Assembly (NCBI RefSeq): GCF_025210165.1
Contig: NZ_JAOASI010000063.1
Coordinates: 1 to 64,000, forward strand
Length of the DNA: 64,000 nt
From: Tepidibacter sp.
Lineage (GTDB): Bacteria; Bacillota; Clostridia; Peptostreptococcales; Peptostreptococcaceae
Reading direction: 5' to 3'
In this document: in pieces, positions 45,514 through 53,976 of the stretch
Layout: every line of letters begins with the position of its first letter
How positions within the stretch are numbered: position 1 is the first letter of the stretch
Program-made: the position numbers and the translations under genes
The notes under the pieces: generated by a model
Seen by the model: the letters and a program-made list of their open reading frames with translations, nothing else
Told to the model about the DNA's origin: nothing
Databases searched by the model: none

Positions 45514-46335
45514 TCACTTAGCACAATTAAGTGCAATCCCTAATGGTGTAACCAACAATGGTCTCTTAGGTTTTATAGTTTCTATTCCAATTTCTTTTAT
45601 AAAAACTTTTTCAAACTCAGTAAAGCTACAAGCTCCACCTACAATATATATTTTTTCAACATCATATCCTTGTATATGTCTCTTAACAATGGCTGCCATT
45701 TTTTCAATAACAGGTTTTATAATGATAAAATTATCTTTTTCCTTATTTTTATCTTTTTTGACTTTTTCAGCTTCTTCAAAAGATAGCTTATAATTTCCTG
45801 CTAATACTAAAGTCATATGAGTTCCTCCAGTTGGTTCATCAGCAGTATATATTACTTCTCCATTCTTTAAGATACTTATTCCTGTTGTTCCTCCACCTAC
45901 ATCTACTACAGCACCATCTTTAATTCCTAAAGCTGTTGCAGCGGCAGTAGGTTCATCTATCACATTTGTAACTTCAATATCGGCAGATTCTAAAACATTA
46001 GCTATCGCTTTTGCATTCCCTCCAATAGTTCCTGGAGGTACTGCTGTTGCACCGTGCGTTAACTCAACTCCTAAAATATCTTCAACCTTCTTCTTTAACT
46101 TCTTCACAATCTCCACAGCACCAATATAATCTACAACCAATCCATCCTTTACAACAGAGGCTCCGAAAGATGCTCCTGCGACTGCTTTACCACATTCATC
46201 AACTACTGAAATTACAATATTTGCTGTTCCTAAATCTACACCTACTTTTAACTCTCCACTGTACTCACTACATTTTTCTTCCTTTATTAAATTATAAAAT
46301 GTTTCAATATATTCGTTTTTATTTGATAATTCCAT
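45514..46335 (-). CDS. eutJ: EutJ-type chaperone/reactivase-like ATPase
   Basis: A 273-residue actin/Hsp70-fold protein. LKVGVDLGTANIVISVVDEC, IDEPTAAATALGIKDGAVVD and VGGGTTGISI form the phosphate loops. EutJ proteins accompany many microcompartments and are presumed assembly chaperones, although a client has not been shown. It is preceded by PduL after 12 bases. Confidence 0.93.
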   Translation of the reverse strand: MELSNKNEYIETFYNLIKEEKCSEYSGELKVGVDLGTANIVISVVDECGKAVAGASFGASVVKDGLVVDYIGAVEIVKKLKKKVEDILGVELTHGATAVPPGTIGGNAKAIANVLESADIEVTNVIDEPTAAATALGIKDGAVVDVGGGTTGISILKNGEVIYTADEPTGGTHMTLVLAGNYKLSFEEAEKVKKDKNKEKDNFIIIKPVIEKMAAIVKRHIQGYDVEKIYIVGGACSFTEFEKVFIKEIGIETIKPKRPLLVTPLGIALNCAK

Positions 46336-46347
46336 AATTTAATCCCT

Positions 46348-46998
46348 TCATTCCTTTATAATTTCAATTTTATCTCCATTTTTAAGTCCTGATGCATTTG
46401 CTTCATCCATATCAATATGCATTTCTAGCTCATACTCATCTGAAACCCTAAGAAGAACATTATGGAAAGTTGTTTTTCTAATCCCATCACTCATTGCAGA
46501 AACCATTTCACAATCCTTATATCCATATTTTTGTGCATATTCTGTTGATAAATGAATATGTCTTAGGGCTACAATAACGCCTTCCTTTAATTCTACCGAA
46601 CCTTTAGGACCCTTAAGTACAACTCCTGGTGTACCTTCAAGCTTTCCTGATTCCCTTATAGGTGCCTTAACCCCCAATACAAATCCATCTCCTGATGAAA
46701 TTTCTAATTGCGTACTTTTCCTTACAGGCCCAAGTATTCTTACTTTCTTAAAAGACCCTTTTGGTCCTATTACTTCAACTGTTTCGTTGGCTGCAAATTG
46801 CCCTGGTTGTCCTAAATCCTTTAGTTTTGTCAGCTCATATCCTTTACCAAATAAAATATCTAAATCTTTTTGACTAAGGTGTATATGTTTATTAGAAACC
46901 CCTATAGGTATAAGATTACTCTCTGTACTTATATTCAATTGATCAATGACTTGTGTAACTACATCTTTTATTATCTTTTCTACATCCACTTGGGCCAT
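46348..46998 (-). CDS. pduL: Phosphate propanoyltransferase PduL
   Basis: Converts propionyl-CoA to propionyl-phosphate, recycling CoA inside the shell. The 216 residues hold the two PduL metal-site regions, IPIGVSNKHIHLSQKDLDIL and VIVALRHIHLSTEYA. The N-terminal segment VEKIIKDVVTQVIDQL is an amphipathic encapsulation helix. Identical short pieces of this gene survive as a relic at 57252-57335. Confidence 0.96.
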   Translation of the reverse strand: MAQVDVEKIIKDVVTQVIDQLNISTESNLIPIGVSNKHIHLSQKDLDILFGKGYELTKLKDLGQPGQFAANETVEVIGPKGSFKKVRILGPVRKSTQLEISSGDGFVLGVKAPIRESGKLEGTPGVVLKGPKGSVELKEGVIVALRHIHLSTEYAQKYGYKDCEMVSAMSDGIRKTTFHNVLLRVSDEYELEMHIDMDEANASGLKNGDKIEIIKE

Positions 46999-47019
46999 GA
47001 TAATATATGCTCCTCTCTC

Positions 47020-47292
47020 TTATTTCACTGCTGGTAAAATCTTTTCTGTATCCATGTGTGGTCTTGGAATTACATGTATTGATACTAACTCCCCTACTTT
47101 ATCTGCTGCTGCTCCTGCATCTGTTGCAGCCTTTACTGCACCTACATCTCCTCTTACCATTACTGTTACTAATCCTGACCCTATTTTTTCATATCCTATT
47201 AATATTACATTTGCACTCTTTACCATTGCATCAGCTGCCTCTATTGCTCCTACTAATCCTTTTGTTTCTATCATTCCTAATGCATCACTCAT
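47020..47292 (-). CDS. BMC-H hexameric shell protein (PduA/PduJ type)
   Basis: A 90-residue shell hexamer subunit, [20 protein letters not shown], with [20 protein letters not shown] and the ending [20 protein letters not shown]. It is about 85 % identical to the shell protein encoded at 52381-52656. Ribosome site AGGGAGGAATAAATC. Confidence 0.96.
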   Translation of the reverse strand: MSDALGMIETKGLVGAIEAADAMVKSANVILIGYEKIGSGLVTVMVRGDVGAVKAATDAGAAADKVGELVSIHVIPRPHMDTEKILPAVK

Positions 47293-47307
47293 GATTTATT
47301 CCTCCCT

Positions 47308-47844
47308 TTATTTTTTTATTTCTTCATAATGAATACACGAAGACCTAGGTTCTCCTTTTTTCCTAGAACATGCTGGATCCCCACATAAATTACAAACCTT
47401 TTTTGTATCTTTTTTTATTTCCTCTTCATTAAATTCGTATTTTTTTACTTCTATATTTTTTTCAAGTTCCACTATAGTTTCTAATCCTAATTCTGATACT
47501 TCTTCTATATTATCCGTCTGTTTCTCATTCAAATTATTCTCTTCTGAATCCATATTTTTAATTGTTTCTTTTGTTATAATCAATTTATGCATTTCATCAT
47601 GAGGTCTAGGAATAATAGTTTTACTATATACTCTATTGACTTTCTCAGCGGCTGCACAACCAGCTTGAATAGCAGCATTAACGGCGCCTACATCACCTTC
47701 GATTTTTACTGTTACCATTCCATTTCCTTTTGTAAGTTCATACCCCAAAAGTTTTACATTCGATGATTTCACTGCCGTATCTGCAGCTTCTATTGCTGCT
47801 GCAAGACCAACTGTCTCTATCACCCCTAAAGCAAATTTTGACAA
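47308..47844 (-). CDS. pduK: BMC-H shell protein with Cys-rich tail (PduK-like)
   Basis: About 178 residues: a BMC domain (SKFALGVIETVGLAAAIEAA to IIPRPHDEMHKL), an acidic linker of about 50, and a C-terminal Cys motif CNLCGDPACSRKKGEPRSSC-IH that resembles PduK and could hold an Fe-S cluster or zinc. TTG at 47844 sits eight bases after GGAGG and is preferred; ATG at 47850 overlaps the ribosome site and is less likely. Confidence 0.9.
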   Translation of the reverse strand: MSKFALGVIETVGLAAAIEAADTAVKSSNVKLLGYELTKGNGMVTVKIEGDVGAVNAAIQAGCAAAEKVNRVYSKTIIPRPHDEMHKLIITKETIKNMDSEENNLNEKQTDNIEEVSELGLETIVELEKNIEVKKYEFNEEEIKKDTKKVCNLCGDPACSRKKGEPRSSCIHYEEIKK

Positions 47845-47892
47845 ATCCATCACCTCCTCGATGATTTTTATCCTTAGAATATCTAAATTTAT

Positions 47893-48846
47893 TTAGTTCT
47901 CTCCAAAATGTCCACCAACACTACACTTTATACCAACTGATTCTACAATTCCTTTTAATTTCATCATTGTATCTTCACTAGGTGTTTTTATATTAGGTCT
48001 AATTGGATAATGCTTTCCTATACATTCATATTTATTTACTCCAAGTCTATGATAAGGCAGTAAATGTAGTTCTTTTACTACTCCTAGAGATTTAGTAAAG
48101 TTTGCTATATCTCTAATACTCTTTTCATCTGCATTAAACATTGGAATAACAGGAACTCTAACAATAATCTCAACCCCTAATTGGGCAATTGTTTTAGCAT
48201 TTTCTAAAATAATTTCATTATTCACACCTGTATATCTTTTATGTTGACTCGCATCTATACTTTTAATATCTAATAACACCAAATCTACCCAAGGAATTAC
48301 TTTTTCTATTACATCTTTTTTTGCAAAAGCTGTAGTTTCCATAGCTGTATGCCATCCTAAAGCTTTACAGGCTTTTAGTAATTCTTCGCTAAAATCTTGT
48401 TGTAATAATGGCTCTCCTCCAGAAAGAGTAATCCCTCCCCCAGATCTTCTATATTGAGTTGAATCCTTTTTTAAATCTTTAATTACTTCTTCTACCATTC
48501 TTTTATTCCCTGACATAACTAACCCTCTAGGAAAACAAACTTCAACACACTTTCCACATCCTGTACAAATATCTTGATTTACTCTATGTGGAAGACTAAA
48601 GTCAATAGCTCCTAAGGCACATACCTTCTCACATTTTCTGCAACCTTTACAGTTGTTTAAATTAAACATAACTTCTGGCTTTTTTTTATGTGATTCTGGA
48701 TTACTGCACCAATCGCATGTTAGTGGACAGCCCTTTAAAAATGCAATAGTTCTAATTCCTGGCCCATCATGTATAGAAAAACGTTGCATATTAAAAACAA
48801 TTCCTGTCTCTTCATAGTTAATTTTACTATTTAGCAAGTTTTTCAC
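47893..48846 (-). CDS. Glycyl-radical enzyme activating enzyme
   Basis: Radical SAM activase of 317 residues that places the glycyl radical on the neighbouring dehydratase. RFSIHDGPGIRTIAFLKGCP is typical; CPLTCDWC is the SAM cluster (CxxxCxxC). Two ferredoxin-type clusters follow (CKGCRKCEKVC and CTGCGKCVEVC), then SGGGITLSGGEPLLQ. It is immediately downstream of the dehydratase. Confidence 0.97.
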   Translation of the reverse strand: MKNLLNSKINYEETGIVFNMQRFSIHDGPGIRTIAFLKGCPLTCDWCSNPESHKKKPEVMFNLNNCKGCRKCEKVCALGAIDFSLPHRVNQDICTGCGKCVEVCFPRGLVMSGNKRMVEEVIKDLKKDSTQYRRSGGGITLSGGEPLLQQDFSEELLKACKALGWHTAMETTAFAKKDVIEKVIPWVDLVLLDIKSIDASQHKRYTGVNNEIILENAKTIAQLGVEIIVRVPVIPMFNADEKSIRDIANFTKSLGVVKELHLLPYHRLGVNKYECIGKHYPIRPNIKTPSEDTMMKLKGIVESVGIKCSVGGHFGEN

Positions 48847-48919
48847 TCCTCTTTAAGCTCTTATTAAATATCAAGGTCTGAAAGTTTAATCAAGCCTTGA
48901 TATTTAATAATCATATTAT

Positions 48920-51475
48920 TTAAAATTCATGCTGTGTTCTCATAATAATATCATCTTGGATTGCTTTATCTAAACTGATAAATTGTGCACTATATCCTGC
49001 AACACGCACAACTAAATCTCTATAATTGTCAGGATTTTTTTGTGCTTCAATAAGAGTATCTCTATCTATTACATTAAACTGTACATGCATACCTTTATTG
49101 TCAAAATAGCTACGTACTAATGATGCTAAGTTTCTTAATCCATTATCCCCTTGTATAGCAGCTGGATGGAATTTTTGATTAAACAAAGTACCATTAGATG
49201 CAATATGATGATCTAACTTTGCAACAGAGTTAGCAGCAGCAGTTGGTCCACTAGAATCTGCTCCTCTGACTGGTGATACCCCATCTGCTAGTGGTTCCTG
49301 TGATTTTCTTCCGTCTGGTGTAGCTCCAACTAAAGTTCCAAATAAAACATTAATAGATGCTGGATATAATCCTGCTTGGAACTTTCCACCACGAGGATTT
49401 GTATACTTTTCAACTTCTTTACAATAAATTAGTGCACCTTGACGAGCTAATTCATCTACTTCTTCTATATCATTACCAAATTTAGGAGCTCTATGGAGAA
49501 GCATTTGACGAATTTCTTCCATTTCCATATTTCCACAAACTGGTTTTGTTATACTGTTAAGGTTAATATTTAATGATTCTTTTAATTCATCTGCAGATAT
49601 TTGATTGTTTTCATATAATACCTTCTTAACAGCTGCCATAACAAGCTGATATGTCATATCTTCTTTATTACTCATACTATTACATGTTGTACCTACTTCA
49701 CCAAAATTGCTATTAAGAGCTTCTTTTAATTGAGATAATGTAATTTTTTTCTCATCAAATACAAGTTTCTTGATAGCTGCAAAAGAATCTCCAACATTAG
49801 CAACTCCAACTCCTTGTGGTCCTGTAAAGTTATAATGTGCACCACCCTCTTGAAGTGATTTTCCTCTACCTATACAATCTTCAACCATACAAGATAAGAA
49901 TGGCAATGGTGCTCTTTCTGCATGAGCAATATCTACACAGTTATCTGCTGAAACTAAATGATATACAAAGTATTCCATTTGTTTTTTATATGCTTCTATT
50001 ATTTGGTCAAATTGAGTAAATGAAGTAAATTCACCTGTTTTAGGTCCAAGTTGCTTACCCTTATCCATACCATTATTGATTGTTAACTCTAATATTCTCG
50101 CTAAATTAAAGAATGCTGAATCATGCCATCCTTCAGTTTTTCCTGGCTTTTGTGGTTCAACACAACCTATAATTCCATACTCTCTAGCATCTTGTAAAGT
50201 TAACCCTCGATTTACTAATGCAGGAACTATTACTTCATCATTGTAATAAGCAGGAATACCTAATCCCATACGACTTAACTCACACGCTCTTAATAAGAAT
50301 TCATCTGGTGTTTTATCCCATACACGTATAGAAAGAGATGGTTGCGACAATTTAACATGTGCAGTAGCTTGTATTGACATATATGATAATTCATTCGTAG
50401 CATCTTTTCCCTCGTGTGTCTGTCCACCTACAATTAAGTTTTGGAACATAGGATATCCACCAAATGCTTTTGTTGAAACTTCATCACGTACTTTATTAAT
50501 ATCATTTAATTTTATCCAAACACAGTCTACTAATTCTTGTGCTTGTTCATTTGTAATTACTCCTGATTCAATATCTTTTTTAAAATAAGGATACATGTAT
50601 TGATCAAAACGAGTTGGTGAAATAGAGTGTCCATTCGATTCTATATTAATAATCGCATGTACAAACCAAAAGGATTGACAAGCTTCATAGAATGTAGTTG
50701 CTCCATTAGCTGGTACATTCTCACAATTCTTAGCTATTTGTAATAATTCTTCTCGTCTAGTTGGATTTAGTGATTTATTAGCTAACTCTGTTGCTAGTTG
50801 TGCATATCTTTTAGCATATACAATAGCAGCTTTGCATGAAATAATTATAGATGTCCAAAACTGTTCTTTCTTTATGTACTCAGGATCTGCTTTATCTGCT
50901 TTAGCCATCATTTCCTCAACTTCAGCAATAATCCCGTTATAACCCTTTGATAAAATTTTTCCATAATCTACACAAATATGTCCTACACCATTCATATAAT
51001 AATTTCCAACCGTAAACATATCTGCATTCATTGCCTCTAATGTTTTTTCAGACATATAAGATGTAGCTAATTCACTTGTTGTTTTTCCATCCCAATATTC
51101 AAAAACAACTTCTAATTGTCTTTTGTCTTCTTCTGTTATTTGGAAAGAATCCCCATTTCTATTTCCAATTCTATCAAACTCATCCTTTAACCATTTATTC
51201 GAGAATTCTGGAAAAACTTGTGATGATCTAGGATGCTTTGTTAAACTACCTACAATAAGCTCTTCTTCTCTAATAGTTATAGGAATCTCTGTTAGTATTT
51301 TGTCTAATGCTTTTGCTCTACGTATAACAGCAGGTCTATCTTCTGTTTCTTTAAATGATTCTGTAATTAAAAGTGCTCTGTCAACTTCAATACAAGGAAC
51401 TGCTGATAATATTTGTTCTTTTAATACTTCTATTCTTTCAGTTGGTGCACCAAAACCTTTTGATAGAATATCCAT
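48920..51475 (-). CDS. Glycyl-radical diol dehydratase (probable 1,2-propanediol dehydratase)
   Basis: An 851-residue B12-independent dehydratase. YGIIGCVEPQKPGKTEGWHD holds thiyl Cys438 and Glu440; Asp452 is the last residue of that stretch. His166 lies in MNGVGHICVDYGK and the glycyl radical is Gly827 in RVAGYSAQF. The residues and numbering agree with the Roseburia propanediol dehydratase; the choline lyase pattern (Thr at Cys+13, Tyr at Cys+17) is not seen (His and Phe here). The ATG at 51475 follows GGGGGAAGTATAAA; an upstream TTG would add ten residues but lacks a ribosome site. No N-terminal encapsulation extension is present. Confidence 0.93.
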   Translation of the reverse strand: MDILSKGFGAPTERIEVLKEQILSAVPCIEVDRALLITESFKETEDRPAVIRRAKALDKILTEIPITIREEELIVGSLTKHPRSSQVFPEFSNKWLKDEFDRIGNRNGDSFQITEEDKRQLEVVFEYWDGKTTSELATSYMSEKTLEAMNADMFTVGNYYMNGVGHICVDYGKILSKGYNGIIAEVEEMMAKADKADPEYIKKEQFWTSIIISCKAAIVYAKRYAQLATELANKSLNPTRREELLQIAKNCENVPANGATTFYEACQSFWFVHAIINIESNGHSISPTRFDQYMYPYFKKDIESGVITNEQAQELVDCVWIKLNDINKVRDEVSTKAFGGYPMFQNLIVGGQTHEGKDATNELSYMSIQATAHVKLSQPSLSIRVWDKTPDEFLLRACELSRMGLGIPAYYNDEVIVPALVNRGLTLQDAREYGIIGCVEPQKPGKTEGWHDSAFFNLARILELTINNGMDKGKQLGPKTGEFTSFTQFDQIIEAYKKQMEYFVYHLVSADNCVDIAHAERAPLPFLSCMVEDCIGRGKSLQEGGAHYNFTGPQGVGVANVGDSFAAIKKLVFDEKKITLSQLKEALNSNFGEVGTTCNSMSNKEDMTYQLVMAAVKKVLYENNQISADELKESLNINLNSITKPVCGNMEMEEIRQMLLHRAPKFGNDIEEVDELARQGALIYCKEVEKYTNPRGGKFQAGLYPASINVLFGTLVGATPDGRKSQEPLADGVSPVRGADSSGPTAAANSVAKLDHHIASNGTLFNQKFHPAAIQGDNGLRNLASLVRSYFDNKGMHVQFNVIDRDTLIEAQKNPDNYRDLVVRVAGYSAQFISLDKAIQDDIIMRTQHEF

Positions 51476-51537
51476 TTTATACTTCCCCCTTTTAATGTGA
51501 TTCAATAATTTTTGTACTCATTTTTATTAATAAATCT

Positions 51538-52356
51538 CTAAATATATGGCGTAGCAGCTGAGGTTGGTACATCTCCTAAAGTTCCTAATGCTTGTATTCC
51601 TACCTCTCTGGCTGCAATAATTGATTGTCTAACAGCCCCAGAATCACCACTAATCATTGCAATTACTTCATTACTATAGCTTGTTCCATCTGCTGGTGAA
51701 GCATATCCAATTATATCTACATTAGCAGCTTTAACAGCTGTATCTGCTATAAGAACACCTATAGCTGCTGGAGCTCCTACGATTAAACCAAAAGCTTTCC
51801 CTATTGGCGCATTGAATGCTTTATTACAAGCATAGCTTGCTCTTGCTGTATATTGGAATTCTAAATGTCCAGCATCATTTGCATAAACGTCTCCAAAAGT
51901 TCTATCTAATTCCTTTAATGTTACTTCTACTGCTCTTCTTGCATCTGATACATCCTCAGCACCAAATAAAATCAAACTACCATGACCTGCTCCACCCTTT
52001 GTATCTCTTGCTAATTCAACAGATAAAATCTCTGTATTTGTTGCCTTAACAGCTTCATCAGCAGCCATAATCTGAGGGCCTGCTCCTGTACGAGCTCCAA
52101 CAATACCAATAGATCTATACTTTTTATCTATTTTCATCATGTCATGTAATGCATAATCTACATTAGCAATAACAAACCCTATAGTATCCCCTGATGCAGT
52201 CCCTACAAACTCTGTCAAACCGCAATATTTTTTATTACTTGTTTCTTCTACTTTTACTTCCTCTTTTTCATTTATCTCTACTTTTACTTCTTCTTTAGGC
52301 TGATTCATATTCTTCATTACCTCAGCCATAATTTGCTCTACTAATTGATCTTTCAA
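51538..52356 (-). CDS. pduB: BMC-T trimeric shell protein (PduB-like)
   Basis: A 272-residue tandem-BMC protein, the large gated trimer type. Two BMC halves are seen: GFVIANVDYALHDMMKIDKK with AVKATNTEILSVELARDTKG, then GLIVGAPAAIGVLIADTAVK with NVDIIGYASPADGTSY. The N-terminal 20 residues (LVEQIMAEVMKNMNQ) form an amphipathic helix, like the PduB segment that connects shell and cargo. The start is TTG after GGAGGTG. Confidence 0.94.
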   Translation of the reverse strand: MKDQLVEQIMAEVMKNMNQPKEEVKVEINEKEEVKVEETSNKKYCGLTEFVGTASGDTIGFVIANVDYALHDMMKIDKKYRSIGIVGARTGAGPQIMAADEAVKATNTEILSVELARDTKGGAGHGSLILFGAEDVSDARRAVEVTLKELDRTFGDVYANDAGHLEFQYTARASYACNKAFNAPIGKAFGLIVGAPAAIGVLIADTAVKAANVDIIGYASPADGTSYSNEVIAMISGDSGAVRQSIIAAREVGIQALGTLGDVPTSAATPYI

Positions 52357-52380
52357 ATTTTACACCTCCACAAAATTCGA

Positions 52381-52656
52381 TTATTCTACAGGTAATATAG
52401 CTGCCACTTCACTATGTGGTCTTGGAATTACATGAATTGACATAATTTCTCCTACTCTTTCTGCTGCAGCGGCTCCTGCATCTGTAGCAGCCTTTACTGC
52501 ACCAACATCTCCTCTGATCATGACAGTAACAAGTCCAGAACCTATTTTTTCATAACCTATCAAACGTACATTCGCAGCCTTTACCATAGCATCAGCAGCT
52601 TCAATTGCTCCTACTAATCCTTTTGTTTCAATCATACCTAAAGCATCTCTTGTCAT
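52381..52656 (-). CDS. BMC-H hexameric shell protein (first gene of operon)
   Basis: About 91 residues of the PduA/J type: [40 protein letters not shown] and [19 protein letters not shown]. The ATG at 52656 lies seven bases after GGGAG; one at 52662 overlaps it. It opens the operon; the promoter lies in 52663-52870. Its C-terminal sequence is echoed by a relic at 57381-57417. Confidence 0.95.
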   Translation of the reverse strand: MTRDALGMIETKGLVGAIEAADAMVKAANVRLIGYEKIGSGLVTVMIRGDVGAVKAATDAGAAAAERVGEIMSIHVIPRPHSEVAAILPVE

Positions 52657-52784
52657 GTTCATACTCCCTTCTAAACTTTTTAATATTAAATAATGAATGC
52701 TAATAAACTATAAATTAAATATCTATTAAATAAAAGGATATCGTTTTCACATTAGATTTTTTAATACTAATTTGTATTATTTTT

Positions 52785-52841
52785 ATAATTTCTTGTGTTT
52801 TTATTATTTTTAAGGTTTTCTTTTTTTAAAAATGATACTTT
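52785..52841 (-). promoter_or_regulatory. Upstream module shared with the transporter gene
   Basis: A 57-nt AT-rich stretch, ATAATTTCTTGTGTTTTTAT to AAAAATGATACTTT, is about 80 % identical to 57416-57471 upstream of the transporter gene. Next to it is the palindrome GTCATATGAC (52845-52854). It is a candidate operator for the AraC-type regulator. Confidence 0.6.
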
Positions 52842-52873
52842 TTAGTCATATGACTATACTTTTTTGTTTTTCA

Positions 52874-52918
52874 CTAAAAAAAGATGAAGATTCTTTCATC
52901 TAAGAATCTTCATCTTTT
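52874..52918 (-). terminator. Terminator after the response regulator gene
   Basis: AAAGATGAAGATTCTTAGA and AAGAATCTTCATCTTT pair almost perfectly, followed on the minus strand by seven T. It separates the regulators from the shell operon. Confidence 0.9.
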
Positions 52919-52934
52919 CATTTACTTTAATATT

Positions 52935-53963
52935 TTATTTTAAATTATTCCTATACTGTGTAGGTGTTACTCCTTCTATCTTCTTAAAAACTCTGCAAAA
53001 ATAATTAGGTTCATTATATCCTAAATCAAAGGCTATATCATTTATACAAGTCTTCGTATTTTTCAATATTTCCTTTGCCTCTTCTATTCTTCTTAAGTTT
53101 ATATACTTTATAAAATTTACATTCATTTCCTGTTTAAATAATTTGCTTAAATATGTGCTACTCAAATTTACATGTTTAGATAATTGATTTAAAGTCAAAT
53201 TATTTTTAAAATTCTTTTCTATATAATTTAATGCACAATTTAAATCATCACTCTTATATAATTGCTTATTGTTTATTATTTCATTGAAAATTTCATCCAA
53301 AAGCTTCAATAAACAATCTCCAATATCACAAACATCAAAAGCATAGGACAGACTTTGTTTATAATTTAAATTCTCAGATATATTTGTATTATTTAAATCT
53401 ATCTGATTTAAATTATATACCATTTTATAAGCAATATCATTTGCAAGCATTCTAATATATTCTATATTGTTTCTGTTGTATATTTTACTAAAGTGATTTA
53501 TTATTTGTTTTAACACATCTTTAGATTTCTTATAATAATTATTTTTTATGCTATTCAATAAGTCTTGAACTTTATCGTTTATAAAATCTCCTTCTTTATT
53601 ATTAATATATTTTTCCACTAATTCTACTATTTTATCTGGCCGAACAGGCTTTAACAAATAATCATGCGCTCTTACTCTAATAGCCTTTTGTGCGTATTGA
53701 AACTCATCATATGCGCTTAATATTATGATTATCGTGTTCTCATCTTTATTTCTAATTATTTCTGCTGCTTCTAACCCATTCATTTCAGGCATTTTAATAT
53801 CCATAAGAATCATATCTGGATTTAGTCTTTCGCTTATTTCAACAGCTTCTTTTCCAGAGCATGCTTGGCCAATAACTTGTGCTTTTTTTACTTGATTACT
53901 TATAATAATTTTCAAAGCTTCTCTTTCTAAGTACTCATCATCAGCAAGTAATATTTTATACAT
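52935..53963 (-). CDS. AraC-type response regulator (YesN-like)
   Basis: A 342-residue regulator: receiver domain with phosphoacceptor Asp55 (MILMDIKMPEMNGLE) and Lys in LLKPVRPDK, and a C-terminal AraC DNA-binding domain (NLTLNQLSKHVNLSSTYLSK; FDLGYNEPNYFCRVFKKIEG). Partner of the PocR-type kinase encoded 13 bases upstream. It probably activates the shell operon in response to the sensed diol. Confidence 0.95.
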   Translation of the reverse strand: MYKILLADDEYLEREALKIIISNQVKKAQVIGQACSGKEAVEISERLNPDMILMDIKMPEMNGLEAAEIIRNKDENTIIIILSAYDEFQYAQKAIRVRAHDYLLKPVRPDKIVELVEKYINNKEGDFINDKVQDLLNSIKNNYYKKSKDVLKQIINHFSKIYNRNNIEYIRMLANDIAYKMVYNLNQIDLNNTNISENLNYKQSLSYAFDVCDIGDCLLKLLDEIFNEIINNKQLYKSDDLNCALNYIEKNFKNNLTLNQLSKHVNLSSTYLSKLFKQEMNVNFIKYINLRRIEEAKEILKNTKTCINDIAFDLGYNEPNYFCRVFKKIEGVTPTQYRNNLK

Positions 53964-53976
53964 AAGTAGCCGCCTT

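Noticed and set aside
48920-51475. Choline trimethylamine-lyase (CutC) as the identity of the glycyl-radical enzyme
   Set aside because: Thr at Cys+13 and Tyr at Cys+17, expected for CutC, are His and Phe here. H166, E440 and D452 match diol dehydratases.
52874-52918. Attenuator controlling the shell operon
   Set aside because: The hairpin lies upstream of the operon promoter region and just after the regulator stop, so it is better read as the regulator terminator.
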